Of a stretch of DNA of 48,686 bases, positions 24,611 through 34,197 are shown piece after piece; within the stretch, counting starts at the first letter, position 1, and the number at the start of each line of letters is the position of its first letter. The DNA comes from an uncultured Synergistales bacterium (lineage in GTDB: Bacteria; Synergistota; Synergistia; Synergistales; Aminobacteriaceae), in assembly GCA_905233565.1 (NCBI GenBank), contig CAJOCL010000008.1, positions 15,462 to 64,147 of the forward strand. Reading direction: 5' to 3'. A model generated the notes under the pieces. That model searched no databases, was not told the DNA's origin, and saw only the letters and a program-made list of their open reading frames with translations. The position numbers and the translations under genes are program-made.

Positions 24611-27600
24611 TTAATTTTTCACCTCTAAAATATATTTTACATTTCGTCCCAAAGGCTTTATGTAATTTTTAACTCTTTCGGGAATTTCTGAACCGTTATA
24701 TTTTACGCTGATTAATCCCTTTTTTATTGATATTTCTTTAATTCCGTAGCGTCCGCCGAAATTTTTCATGGCCGTTATTCCTGCAAGATATTTAACTTCA
24801 GGCGGAATATTTCCGAATCTGTCGGCAATCTCATCACAAAGTGCGTCAATCTCATCAAGCCCCACAGCGTTAATCATTCTCCTGTATAAAGTAATTCTGA
24901 CATCATCCTGAGGAATATATCCGGAAGGTATAAAGCCCGTTCCCCTGTCTGAATTTATTTCCGGCTGAGGGATTTTATCCTTACCGCGAAGCCTGTCGAG
25001 TTCCTGTTCGAGCATTCTGTAAAAAAGATTGTAACTGCTGTTTCTTGTATTTCCGTGCTGATTTGTTCCTCCGGCCTCTCCGCCCCCCCGAATGTCAAGA
25101 TCCCTGCGTGCAATTTCATAGCCTGAGCCCAATTCAGTAAATGTTGAAATTGCTTCAAGGCGGTCAATAGTATCCTGATTAAGCGAATCTTTATCGGGGT
25201 AAAAGAAATAAGCGAATGCCTTTTCGCCGCGCCTCCCGACACGCCCCCTTAACTGGTACATCTGTGCAAGCCCTAATTCTTCAGAGTTGTCAATTAATAT
25301 TGTGTTTGCACGTCCGACATCTAAACCGCTTTCAATTATTGTAGTGGCGACGAGAATATCAATTTTTCCGTCATAAAATTCAAGCATTGTTTTTTCAAGC
25401 TCGCGCTCAGTCATTTGACCGTGAGCAGTTTTTATGACGGCTTCAGGGAAGAACGTTTCAAGCATTTTCATGTATTCAGGCATTCTTGATATTTTCCCTG
25501 ACAGGAAATAAACCTGACCGCCCCTGTTAAGCTCATAAGTTATGGCACGCCTTACAGTTCCGGCTGAAAACTGACCCGTATATGTCGTTATCGGGAGTCT
25601 GTCTTCAGGGGGTGTTGATAAAACTGAAATGCTTCGCAGACCCCGCAGTGCCATTTCAAGAGTTCTGGGAATCGGAGTGGCCGAAAGGCTGAGAACGTCA
25701 GCATTGCCGTAAGTCATTTTAAGGCTTTCCTTGTGCATAACGCCGAATCTGTGTTCCTCGTCAATGACTAAGAGACCGAGATTTTTGAATTTAACGCCCC
25801 TCTGCAGTAATTTATGAGTGCCGATAAGAATATCAATTTTTCCTTCAGCCGTTAAATTTATGACTTCTTTTGCTTTCTTGGGAGTTATGAAACGTGATAA
25901 CAAACCGACATTAACGGGAAATCCCGACAATCTCGACTGAAACGCCGAAAAATGCTGCTGTGCAAGTATGGTTGTCGGGACTAAGACGCAGACCTGAAAA
26001 CCGCCCATTACGACACGGAATGCGGCACGCAAAGCAACTTCAGTTTTTCCGAAACCGACATCACCGACTAAAAGCCTGTCCATAGGGAAATTTGACGATA
26101 AATCTTTCATGATTTCGCTGACGGCTTTTAACTGGTCTGCAGTCTCGCTGAAAGTAAAGGCTTTGACAAATTCATCATAAATGCTGTCATTTTCAGGATA
26201 AGGCGGCCTTCGTTCAAGTTCGCGCTGGGCAAAGATACTCATCAGGACTTTTGCTTCTTCTTTGGCACGTTCCTGAGTTTTCTGCATGTTCTTTTTCCAT
26301 GTTTTTCCTCTGAGACTGTCGAGTTTTGCGTATTCGCTTTCATGTTCGTTAAGCCCCGTTATTTTTGCCGACTGAGTTACGGGGATTAATAATCTTTGAT
26401 TGTCGGCAAACTCAATCGCAAGGACATCAATCGGAAGTCCTGAATCGTCGATCGTCTCAATTCCCCTGAAAATTCCAGTCCCGTAATCCTCATGAATTAC
26501 GAGCTGCCCTGTCGATAATTTACCGCCCTCGTTCCAGTCATTAGGAGTTTTCCGCTGAGTTAATGATACGGCTGAATTTATGCCCGACAGTTCGCGCTCA
26601 GAAATGAATGCACGTTTTGAAATTTTATCGGTGAAGCCTGATGATAATCTGCCCTCATGGATGTTATAAGGCAGTTTCATGAAAACAGGATTATTTGTGA
26701 AAACGTCAATGGTAAAGCCGTTTTTTTCAAGCTCATCACAAATCTGCAAAATGCTTTCAGGATTTCCCCTGAATGCGGGGAGGGGCTGTGTCGGAAATTC
26801 TGAGTCTGATTTTTCCGGATCATTTGTAATTCTTATAACAGGAAGTTCCGACATGTTTATGAAAATTTCAGTCCATTCTGAAACGTCATAGCCGCTTTTT
26901 TCATCTGATGATAATTCGTTCCACAGCCACATGAAGGACTCTGCCTGATTTTCAATTTTTGACGGTTCATTGAGTATTATTAAACTGTCTTCGGGGATAA
27001 GCTCATACGTTGATTTTTTGACGGCTTCTGAAATTCCGTGAAGCGTAATCTCCTCAAGTGCCATTAACTGCGAACTTGATTTCTGGGTATCGGGGTGAAA
27101 GCCTCCTATACGTTCTAAATCGTCATCAAAAAATTCAAATCTCAAAGGCATTGCGTAAGCAGGATCGTAGACATCGAGAATATAGCCTCTCCTTGCGAAC
27201 TGTCCTGGAACCCATACGAGGCTTGACGGCGTGTAACCTGACGAAATGAGCCATTGCACGGTTTTTTCGGAGTCAAATTTATCTGATTTTGAAATTTTCA
27301 GCTGTCCGCTTCCGATTAAGCAAGAGGACATCAGTGCGCCCGGCGATGCAGCAAGAACGCCCTGAGATTCATTCCAGCGTTTAAGAATTTCGCCGCGTTC
27401 AAGCAATAACGCCCGAATACTTACGCTCTGTGATGTCAATGGCATTTCGGGAAGGGTAAATATATTCTGTTCGGGGTGAAGTGCCGCGAAGTCCGAAGAA
27501 AATGCGGATACCTGCGTCATGTCGGGAAATACGGCAAGAATGTGAGAGTTTTCAGGCGTTAAATATGCCCGTGCCGAGATTCCTGCGGTTTCAAGGACGG

Positions 27601-27652
27601 TCATATTCCGCAGAGAACGCGTTAATTTTTTATTTACAGGACGGTTAATCAA
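24611..27652 (-). CDS. mfd: Transcription-repair coupling factor Mfd (short N-terminus)
   Basis: The protein has 1013 residues. It carries a CarD-like RNA polymerase interaction domain (G-Q-L-V-I-H-E-D-Y-G-T-G-I-F-R-G, near 380) and a RecG-like superfamily 2 translocase. The translocase shows Walker A G-D-V-G-F-G-K-T-E, D-E-E-H-R-F-G-V, S-A-T-P-I-P-R-T and Q-L-R-G-R-V-G-R. A C-terminal TRCF domain follows. Mfd removes stalled RNA polymerase and recruits UvrA. Family members usually have about 1,150 residues; here the region before the CarD-like domain is about 90 residues shorter, within the UvrB-like part. The start appears to be TTG 27652, with GGAG ten bases upstream; ATG 27604 is an alternative. 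Confidence 0.93.
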   Translation of the reverse strand: MINRPVNKKLTRSLRNMTVLETAGISARAYLTPENSHILAVFPDMTQVSAFSSDFAALHPEQNIFTLPEMPLTSQSVSIRALLLERGEILKRWNESQGVLAASPGALMSSCLIGSGQLKISKSDKFDSEKTVQWLISSGYTPSSLVWVPGQFARRGYILDVYDPAYAMPLRFEFFDDDLERIGGFHPDTQKSSSQLMALEEITLHGISEAVKKSTYELIPEDSLIILNEPSKIENQAESFMWLWNELSSDEKSGYDVSEWTEIFINMSELPVIRITNDPEKSDSEFPTQPLPAFRGNPESILQICDELEKNGFTIDVFTNNPVFMKLPYNIHEGRLSSGFTDKISKRAFISERELSGINSAVSLTQRKTPNDWNEGGKLSTGQLVIHEDYGTGIFRGIETIDDSGLPIDVLAIEFADNQRLLIPVTQSAKITGLNEHESEYAKLDSLRGKTWKKNMQKTQERAKEEAKVLMSIFAQRELERRPPYPENDSIYDEFVKAFTFSETADQLKAVSEIMKDLSSNFPMDRLLVGDVGFGKTEVALRAAFRVVMGGFQVCVLVPTTILAQQHFSAFQSRLSGFPVNVGLLSRFITPKKAKEVINLTAEGKIDILIGTHKLLQRGVKFKNLGLLVIDEEHRFGVMHKESLKMTYGNADVLSLSATPIPRTLEMALRGLRSISVLSTPPEDRLPITTYTGQFSAGTVRRAITYELNRGGQVYFLSGKISRMPEYMKMLETFFPEAVIKTAHGQMTERELEKTMLEFYDGKIDILVATTIIESGLDVGRANTILIDNSEELGLAQMYQLRGRVGRRGEKAFAYFFYPDKDSLNQDTIDRLEAISTFTELGSGYEIARRDLDIRGGGEAGGTNQHGNTRNSSYNLFYRMLEQELDRLRGKDKIPQPEINSDRGTGFIPSGYIPQDDVRITLYRRMINAVGLDEIDALCDEIADRFGNIPPEVKYLAGITAMKNFGGRYGIKEISIKKGLISVKYNGSEIPERVKNYIKPLGRNVKYILEVKN

Positions 27653-27745
27653 GTGTCAAAGTCTCCGTATTAATATATGATATTATCTTCAAACATAAAC
27701 TTTTTTTGTGATTATAACATTAAGGCAGAAGGGAGAATAATACAA

Positions 27746-28609
27746 ATGAAAAACGTAGCTTTTATAGGCACAGGAAGAATGGGAAAACCTATCATCAATA
27801 ATTTAATGAAAATAGGCTTCAATGTCGATATATATGCGCGTTCAATAATAAAGGTATACGATATTATCAGCAACGGGGCGCGTTATCACAGCTCAATAAA
27901 CGACTGCGTAAGGCTCTGCGACGTAGCAATAACGATGCTTGGATTTCCGAAGGACGTTGAGGAAGTATATTTTTCTACGGGGGGGCTTCTTGAAAGCGTC
28001 CGCGAGGGGACATATATTATAGACATGACGACGACAAGCCCGACGCTTGCTAAAATGATTCACGAAGAGGCCGTTAAAAGGGGATTGCATTTTCTTGACG
28101 CTCCTGTAACGGGCGGTGTTAAAGGCGCGAAGGATGCTGCATTGTCAATCATGGTCGGAGGAGATGCCGATGATTATAATATATGCCTTCCGTTATTCAG
28201 GGCAATAGGGACGAATATAAATCACATAGGCGGGCCGGGAATGGGTCAGCACGCTAAATTAGCAAATCAGATAATGATAGCCGGAACAATTGCCGGGATA
28301 TGCGAGGCGATGACTTACGCGAGGGCTGAGAGGCTTGACATGTATAAATTTCTGCGTTCAGTTTCGACGGGCGGTGCATCGTCAAGACAGCTTGAGACTG
28401 CCGGGACTAAAATACTCGAACGGGATTTTACGCCGGGTTTCAGCATTAAACATTTTGTAAAAGATTTGCTGCTTGCTGTTGACGAAGCGACAAAAGAAAA
28501 TCTCAATCTTGATGTCCTTCTTACGGTTCTGAGCCATTATAAACAGCTTCAGGACGAAGGATATTCGGAGAACGGTACGCAGACGCTCATAAAATATTAC
28601 GGAGGTTAG
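27746..28609 (+). CDS. Beta-hydroxyacid dehydrogenase (2-hydroxy-3-oxopropionate reductase / 3-hydroxyisobutyrate dehydrogenase family)
   Basis: This 287-residue NAD(P)-dependent enzyme has the dinucleotide loop F-I-G-T-G-R-M-G, the substrate motif D-A-P-V-T-G-G-V-K-G-A and the catalytic Lys in G-Q-H-A-K-L-A-N-Q. It would oxidise or reduce a short beta-hydroxyacid such as tartronate semialdehyde/glycerate or 3-hydroxyisobutyrate; the substrate cannot be chosen from sequence alone. The start is ATG 27746, with AAGGGAG upstream. A longer frame from 27677 would add 23 unrelated residues. It lies 11 bases upstream of ddl and is divergent from mfd. Confidence 0.87.
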   Translation: MKNVAFIGTGRMGKPIINNLMKIGFNVDIYARSIIKVYDIISNGARYHSSINDCVRLCDVAITMLGFPKDVEEVYFSTGGLLESVREGTYIIDMTTTSPTLAKMIHEEAVKRGLHFLDAPVTGGVKGAKDAALSIMVGGDADDYNICLPLFRAIGTNINHIGGPGMGQHAKLANQIMIAGTIAGICEAMTYARAERLDMYKFLRSVSTGGASSRQLETAGTKILERDFTPGFSIKHFVKDLLLAVDEATKENLNLDVLLTVLSHYKQLQDEGYSENGTQTLIKYYGG

Positions 28610-28620
28610 AAATTAAAAAA

Positions 28621-29547
28621 ATGAATAAATTTAAGAAAGTAGCCGTATTATGCGGAGGAGACGGAAGAGAGCGCGAAGTGTCATTAAGAAGCGGTAAGGC
28701 CGTAACTGATGCTCTCAATGAGGCAGGATTTGAGGCCGTAATGATTGACCTTCTGAGGCTGAAAGATGCTGACAATCTGAAGGATTCGGACTTTGAAGGG
28801 GCATTTATAGCCATGCACGGAGACTGGGGAGAGGGCGGACAGCTTCAGGAAAAACTCGGAAAAATCGGAATGCCTTACACGGGTTCGGATCCTCACGCAA
28901 GCGCACTTGCAATGGATAAATGGGAGGCACAGAGATTTTTTGAACGCGCAGGGATTCCAGTTCCGAAATCTATATTTATTCCGAAGAGTTACGATGATGT
29001 TATGAACAGGCTCGGCAATGATATAGTCGTAAAACCGTGTTCAGGAGGCTCAACGGTCGGAGTGTCGATAATTCATAATCTTACGCCCCAGAATCTCAAT
29101 GAGGCTCTGAATCTCGCACGTGAAAGCTACGCGGGCGAGGTCATGGCCGAAAAGTATATTTCAGGACGTGAAATAACCTGTGCAGTTTGGGAAAGGAACG
29201 GAAAAACTGAGGCTTTGCCCGTAATCGAAATTAAACCGCATGAAGGATATTACGACTACACGAACAAATACACTAAGGGAGCAACTGAATATATCGTCCC
29301 GGCAGAACTTGATTCAGATACCGCGTCAATGATACAGGATTACGCTGTCAAGGCTCATGAGGCTTTGGGGTGCAGGGCTTACAGCAGGGCGGATTTCAGG
29401 CTGACACCCGAAGGAGAGGCGTATATTCTCGAAGTTAATACGGCTCCGGGAATGACTGCAACAAGTTTAGTCCCTAAAGCAGCTAAGGCAGTAGGCGTAA
29501 GCATGTCGGATTTTGTTAAGGAAATAATGAATAAAGCGAGAATATAA
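28621..29547 (+). CDS. ddl: D-alanine--D-alanine ligase
   Basis: This 308-residue ATP-grasp enzyme makes D-Ala-D-Ala for peptidoglycan. Motifs are R-E-V-S-L-R-S-G (N-terminal), M-H-G-D-W-G-E-G-G-Q, P-Y-T-G-S-D-P-H-A-S-A, V-K-P-C-S-G-G-S-T-V-G-V and Y-D-Y-T-N-K-Y. The Mg-binding E-V-N-T-A-P-G-M-T has Ala where Leu or Ile is commoner. Length is normal. GGAGG overlaps the stop of the upstream gene 15 bases before ATG 28621, a wide spacing. It is followed by a perfect hairpin shared with the convergent yjfF. Confidence 0.95.
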   Translation: MNKFKKVAVLCGGDGREREVSLRSGKAVTDALNEAGFEAVMIDLLRLKDADNLKDSDFEGAFIAMHGDWGEGGQLQEKLGKIGMPYTGSDPHASALAMDKWEAQRFFERAGIPVPKSIFIPKSYDDVMNRLGNDIVVKPCSGGSTVGVSIIHNLTPQNLNEALNLARESYAGEVMAEKYISGREITCAVWERNGKTEALPVIEIKPHEGYYDYTNKYTKGATEYIVPAELDSDTASMIQDYAVKAHEALGCRAYSRADFRLTPEGEAYILEVNTAPGMTATSLVPKAAKAVGVSMSDFVKEIMNKARI

Positions 29548-29552
29548 AATTT

Positions 29553-29590
29553 AAGCGGTGCCGTTAAACATCTGAACACCGCTTTTATTA
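29553..29590. terminator. Hairpin terminator between ddl and yjfF
   Basis: AAGCGGTG (29553-29560) pairs perfectly with CACCGCTT (29577-29584). It is followed by TTATTAAA on the plus strand and by AAATTTTATATT on the minus strand. The T-tracts are modest, but the stem is strong and lies between two convergent stops. Confidence 0.7.
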
Positions 29591-29593
29591 AAT

Positions 29594-30631
29594 TCACCGT
29601 TTGCCTGCTGAGGCAGTAATCACTCTCTGAATACATATGAACAGAAGCAAGAGAAGCCCTGTTGCAATTTTTCCCCACCATGAGAGCAAATTACCGTTAA
29701 ACGTAATCAGCGCAGGAATTATTGATTTCAATAGAACACCGAAAAGCGTTCCGGCCATGTAGCCTACTCCGCCCGTAAGCAAAGTACCGCCGATGACGGC
29801 ACATGTAATAACTTCGAGTTCACCGCCCTGTAATGACAGGTTCCAGCCGCTCTTCACGTAAAGCGCGTAGCTTATTCCTGCGAGGACTGAGCATAAACCG
29901 TTGAAGCCGTAAACCAAAACTTTTGTGCGTCCTACGGGAAGCCCCATTAACGCCGCTGACTGTTCATTTCCGCCTATAGCGTAGATGTTGCGCCCGAAAC
30001 GTGTACGCTGAAGGATGAACGCGCCTATCAAAATCATTGCGAGGAACAATATTACATTGAAGTTTATGAAAGCAATCGGCTTTATTCTTACCCATTTGCC
30101 GTCAGCAAACTTCATGAGATAAATCTTCCAACCTGCGAGAGCGTCAATCATAGGGTGATGTATGTCGATTGATTCACGGCTTATAAGCGAGCAGACTCCC
30201 CTAGCGAAAAACATTCCCGTTAATGTCGTTATGAAAGGCGGAACATTGAGATAATGTATCACCCAGCCCATTAACAAGCCCAATCCTACGCCCATAACGA
30301 GAGCAGCAAATATGCAGGTCAACGGGTGAAGATGAAGCACCGTAGTTCCGTAAGCTATGAACATTCCTGTTAATGACGCTACGGCACCGACTGAAAGGTC
30401 TATACCGCCCGTTATCAATACCATAGTCATGCCGACGGCTGAAATTCCGAAGTATGCGTTGTCAATGAAGAGATTAACGAACGTTCTGACAGTCAGGAAT
30501 CCTTTATTGCCGTAAAGGAACGCGCCGAACGCGTAAATCACTAGGAATATTGCAATAGTGGCATAGACCATTATATATTTAGGGTTGGTTAATCTTCCCC
30601 ATAAACTTTGTTTTTTCGTTACGCCTGCCAT
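29594..30631 (-). CDS. yjfF: Sugar ABC transporter permease, YjfF type
   Basis: This 345-residue inner-membrane permease of the RbsC/BPD_transp_2 family has about eight to ten TM segments, with G-G-I-D-L-S-V-G-A near 80 and the EAA-like G-G-N-E-Q-S-A-A-L-M-G-L near 220. Along with ytfT, ytfR and a ytfQ-like binding protein it forms a complete YtfQRT-YjfF-type transporter. In E. coli that system takes up galactofuranose, and the related Shewanella AraUVWZ takes up L-arabinose. The start overlaps the ytfT stop by one base. It is the last gene of the minus-strand run. Confidence 0.86.
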   Translation of the reverse strand: MAGVTKKQSLWGRLTNPKYIMVYATIAIFLVIYAFGAFLYGNKGFLTVRTFVNLFIDNAYFGISAVGMTMVLITGGIDLSVGAVASLTGMFIAYGTTVLHLHPLTCIFAALVMGVGLGLLMGWVIHYLNVPPFITTLTGMFFARGVCSLISRESIDIHHPMIDALAGWKIYLMKFADGKWVRIKPIAFINFNVILFLAMILIGAFILQRTRFGRNIYAIGGNEQSAALMGLPVGRTKVLVYGFNGLCSVLAGISYALYVKSGWNLSLQGGELEVITCAVIGGTLLTGGVGYMAGTLFGVLLKSIIPALITFNGNLLSWWGKIATGLLLLLFICIQRVITASAGKR

Positions 30632-31701
30632 TATTTCGCACCCCCTGAACGAGCCTGACGCAATGCCGAACGCTTGGCGAAATATCTGCGTACCGGTTCA
30701 GACTGCAGGACTATGACAACGGCGATTATTAACGCCTTGAATGCCATTGTTGCCTCCGCAACGATCCCGAAATAATACACGAATGTTACGATTGTCCTTA
30801 TTATCAGCGAGCCTATGACCGTCCCCGCAAGGCTGAATCTTCCTCCGGCCATGTTCGTACCGCCTATGACGACAGCAAGAATTGCATCCATCTCAAAATT
30901 CAAACCTGCATTGTTCGAGTCGTTCGACATTATGCGGCTTGAGTAAATCAGACCTGCAATCCCTGAAAGCAGCCCCGTTATCATGAATACGATTAATATA
31001 ACGCTGCCTGCCTTTATTCCCGATAACCTGCTGGCACTCGGATTAACTCCGACAGATTCAACGAATGCACCGAATGCAGTTTTACGCGTGAAGAGAGCTA
31101 CGGCGATAACGACAATAACAGTAATTATTATCGGCATAGGAAGACACAGGAAACTTCCCTGACCTATTATCCTGAACGGCGAATAACCCGTAGTGAACTG
31201 CTTCCCGTCAGTCAAAATCTGAGCTATTCCCCTTCCGCAGACCATTAAAATTAACGTTGCTATTATCGGCTGTATTCCTCCCTTAGCGACAAGAAAGCCG
31301 TTGAACAGCCCCATTAATGCACAGACGATTAACGGCACTCCCAAGACGAGAATATAAGGATACACCGTATAATCTCCGGGCGTTGTGTAAGTGAGAACGT
31401 CCCAGCGCAGGAATTTAAGGGCTATAGCTCCTGCGACCGCGACAAGAGCGCCGACCGATAAATCAGTACCGCCGAGAGCAATAACTAAAGTCATTCCCAT
31501 TGAAATTATCGTGATTTCTGCCGAACGGTTCACGATGTCGATTAAACTTCCGTAAAGCATACCCGTTGAGGGCTGATAACTTATGCTGAAGAAGTCGGGA
31601 CGTATCAGGAAACATACAAGCAGTATTAAAGCCTCAGCGATGACCGCCCAAGTAACTTTTGACTGCATGATCCCTGAAAAATCTGTTTTTTTCATCGTCA
31701 T
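30631..31701 (-). CDS. ytfT: Sugar ABC transporter permease, YtfT type
   Basis: This 356-residue polytopic permease has the RbsC-family segment G-G-T-D-L-S-V-G-A-L-V-A-V-A-G near 95. The cytoplasmic coupling region V-E-S-V-G-V-N-P-S-A-S-R-L-S-G-I-K lies near 225, and G-G-T-N-M-A-G-G-R-F near 285. It pairs with YjfF as the membrane heterodimer. ATG 31701 follows the ytfR stop with no gap, so ytfR-ytfT-yjfF are tightly coupled. Confidence 0.86.
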   Translation of the reverse strand: MTMKKTDFSGIMQSKVTWAVIAEALILLVCFLIRPDFFSISYQPSTGMLYGSLIDIVNRSAEITIISMGMTLVIALGGTDLSVGALVAVAGAIALKFLRWDVLTYTTPGDYTVYPYILVLGVPLIVCALMGLFNGFLVAKGGIQPIIATLILMVCGRGIAQILTDGKQFTTGYSPFRIIGQGSFLCLPMPIIITVIVVIAVALFTRKTAFGAFVESVGVNPSASRLSGIKAGSVILIVFMITGLLSGIAGLIYSSRIMSNDSNNAGLNFEMDAILAVVIGGTNMAGGRFSLAGTVIGSLIIRTIVTFVYYFGIVAEATMAFKALIIAVVIVLQSEPVRRYFAKRSALRQARSGGAK

Positions 31702-33213
31702 TTATGCCGCCCCCTCTGCAATTATTCTCAAAATATCCTGCTGAGTGCATGTTGAGCCATCAACTTCCGCGACTTTTTCACGATCCCTCATGATTATGAT
31801 TCTCGTTGAACAGCGTATTATCTCGTCAAGTTCCGAACTTATGAATATTACGGATACGCCGTCTTTGCACATTTCGAGCATTAGACGCTGAATTTCAGCC
31901 TTTGCTCCGATGTCAATTCCCCGTGTAGGCTCATCGAGTATTAAGACTTTTGGATTTGCCGCCATCCACCGGGCTAATATGACTTTCTGCTGATTTCCTC
32001 CTGAAAGTTCACCGGCTTTCTTTTCACAGTCAGGAGTAACGATTCCGAGTATTGATATATATTTGTCGGCAAGCTCTTCCTGTTCCTGACGCGTCATTGG
32101 GTGCATGAATCCTTTTCTTGACTGAACGGCAAGCATTATATTTTCACGTATCGACAAATCGCCGATAATCCCGTCCCTTTTTCTGTCTTCAGGGCAGAAA
32201 GCGAGCCGAGCTTTTATAGCGTCAAAAGGCTGCTTAATTTCGATTTTTTCGCCGTCAATGAATATGTCGCCCCTTACGGTTTTTGTTGCGCCGAACAGCA
32301 TTTCAGCCGTCTCAGTCCTTCCGCTTCCCAGAAGTCCCGCAAAGCCCATAAGTTCGCCCTTTCTTAAATCAAGCGAAATATCATTAATTTTTGACGCATC
32401 GCCGATGTGTTCAGCTTTCAGGACTATTTCGGCACCGTCTTTTACTTCAGCTCGCTTCAAACTGAATATAACGTCCATATCCTTGCCGACCATTTTTGTA
32501 ACAAGCTCAACCTTTCCAAGCTCATTAATATTATATGTGCCGACTAAATGCCCGTTGCGCAATATCGTCATTCTGTCTGAAACCGCGTAAATCTGGTCAA
32601 GGAAGTGAGTTATAAATATTATTCCCATTCCTGACTCTTTCAGCTGCCTCATGACGGTGAACAATAACTGAACTTCATTTTCATCAAGCGAACTTGTCGG
32701 CTCATCGAGAATTAATATTTTTGCCTGAATGTCGACCGCTCTTGCTATTGAAGTCATCTGCTGAATTGCCGTTGAATAATAAGACAGCGGGCGCGTAACA
32801 TCAATATCAAGATGAAAACGGGACATTAACTCTTCAGCTCTCCTGTTAATTTCGTTCCAGTCGATCTGGCCGTGCTTCATGGGCTGCCTTCCGACGAAAA
32901 TATTTTCAGCAACGCTTAAATTCGGACATAAATTGATCTCCTGAAAGACTGCCGAAATTCCAAGCTCTATGGCATTTCCCGGCCCTGTTGGGTGAATTTC
33001 CCTGCCGTCAAGAATAATCTTCCCTTCGTCCATTCTGTTTACGCCCGTAAGACACTTTATGAGGGTTGATTTACCTGCGCCGTTTTCGCCTAAAAGTGAA
33101 TGTATTTCACCCTCGCATAAAGAGAAGTCAACGCCGTCAAGCGCCTTAACGCCCGGAAACTGTATAGTAATTCCCTTCATTTCAAGGATATTTTTTCCCG
33201 GCAACGCTGACAC
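31702..33213 (-). CDS. ytfR: Sugar ABC transporter ATP-binding protein, YtfR type (two NBDs)
   Basis: The protein has 503 residues and two fused ATPase domains. NBD1 has Walker A G-E-N-G-A-G-K-S-T and Walker B L-I-L-D-E-P-T-S-S-L-D, but the signature is degenerate (L-S-Y-Y-S-T-A-I-Q-Q). NBD2 has a degenerate Walker A (G-L-L-G-S-G-R-T-E-T) and an intact signature L-S-G-G-N-Q-Q-K with D-E-P-T-R-G-I-D. This split of functions is usual for sugar importers of this class. Sequence resembles E. coli YtfR closely (F-P-G-V-K-A-L-D, T-H-F-L-D-Q-I-Y). The start is GTG 33213 or, with AAGGGGG eight bases upstream, TTG 33204. Confidence 0.88.
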   Translation of the reverse strand: MSALPGKNILEMKGITIQFPGVKALDGVDFSLCEGEIHSLLGENGAGKSTLIKCLTGVNRMDEGKIILDGREIHPTGPGNAIELGISAVFQEINLCPNLSVAENIFVGRQPMKHGQIDWNEINRRAEELMSRFHLDIDVTRPLSYYSTAIQQMTSIARAVDIQAKILILDEPTSSLDENEVQLLFTVMRQLKESGMGIIFITHFLDQIYAVSDRMTILRNGHLVGTYNINELGKVELVTKMVGKDMDVIFSLKRAEVKDGAEIVLKAEHIGDASKINDISLDLRKGELMGFAGLLGSGRTETAEMLFGATKTVRGDIFIDGEKIEIKQPFDAIKARLAFCPEDRKRDGIIGDLSIRENIMLAVQSRKGFMHPMTRQEQEELADKYISILGIVTPDCEKKAGELSGGNQQKVILARWMAANPKVLILDEPTRGIDIGAKAEIQRLMLEMCKDGVSVIFISSELDEIIRCSTRIIIMRDREKVAEVDGSTCTQQDILRIIAEGAA

Positions 33214-33217
33214 CCCC

Positions 33218-34183
33218 TTATTTGATGACTTTCAGAGCTTTTCTGTCTATCGTCAATGCAACGAAAATCAGGAATACGATTCCTTTTATGAGCTGCTGAG
33301 TTGCCGATTCAAATCCAAGCATGACGAGGCCGTTGTTAAGAACCGTATACATGAGGGTGCCGACAACGATATTTGAAAATCTGACTTTTGCACCGCCCGT
33401 AATCGGAAGTCCTCCGAGAACGAGTGAGATTAAAATTTGAGTTTCGAGCTGATTTCCTGCCGTTGAGGTTATTGAGCCGACTTTTATAACGTTTACGAAA
33501 GCCGCAAGACCTGTCAAGGCGCCTGCAGCAACGAACGCTAAAAATTTAACCCTGTCAGTTCTTACGCCTGAAAATCTCGCTGCCGTCTCGCCTGAACCTA
33601 CGGCCTTTACGTCATTCCCGATTCTCGTGAACTTGAACAGGAAAAACGCTATTATTAAAACTCCGAGTGTTATTGCAATCTTCAGATTATCGCTGTCAAG
33701 TGCCTTTATTTCTGCCGAAGCGGGTATTGCCGTCTCAGTTGTCAGATAAGCGCATACGCCCCTGAATAAATACATCGTGCATATTGTAACGATGAAGCTC
33801 TGAAGCCTGAATCTGACGTGGAAGAATCCGTTTACCGCCCCGATTGCCGCGCCCGTGAGAATGCCGCCGAGAACTGCAAGAGGAATGCTGTAGAACGAAA
33901 GAACTGAAACTACAATAGACGCAACGCCGAGAGTTGAACCCTCAGTGAAATCTATTGATCCCAAAGTCATTACGAAAAATACGCCCGTTGCAACTATCAT
34001 CGGATAGTAGACCTGAGATAAAAGCAGCCTTAATCTCTTGGGCTGCATGATTCTGCCTTCCGTGAGCCAGTACATGATGCCGAGAATCACAACGAGGCCG
34101 ATAAACGGCAATAACCCTTTGAAAGTATCACTTCCGAAAAACTCAGAAATTTTTGACGGTCTTAACTCATTTTTTTCTGCCAT
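33218..34183 (-). CDS. Sugar ABC transporter permease of the nested second transporter
   Basis: The protein has 321 residues from ATG 34183 (M-A-E-K-N-E-L). A GTG at 34192 is an alternative and sits in the presumed ribosome-binding region. It is an RbsC/BPD_transp_2 family permease with eight or more TM segments, the S-I-D-F-T-E-G-S-T-L-G motif in place of G-I-D-L-S-V-G, and the coupling helix A-V-G-S-G-E-T-A-A-R-F-S-G. It probably dimerises with the permease at 35,714-36,652, since both flank the same ATPase gene. Substrate unknown; a pentose or related sugar is inferred from araA and araD upstream. Confidence 0.83.
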   Translation of the reverse strand: MAEKNELRPSKISEFFGSDTFKGLLPFIGLVVILGIMYWLTEGRIMQPKRLRLLLSQVYYPMIVATGVFFVMTLGSIDFTEGSTLGVASIVVSVLSFYSIPLAVLGGILTGAAIGAVNGFFHVRFRLQSFIVTICTMYLFRGVCAYLTTETAIPASAEIKALDSDNLKIAITLGVLIIAFFLFKFTRIGNDVKAVGSGETAARFSGVRTDRVKFLAFVAAGALTGLAAFVNVIKVGSITSTAGNQLETQILISLVLGGLPITGGAKVRFSNIVVGTLMYTVLNNGLVMLGFESATQQLIKGIVFLIFVALTIDRKALKVIK

Positions 34184-34197
34184 AATATTCACCAGCC

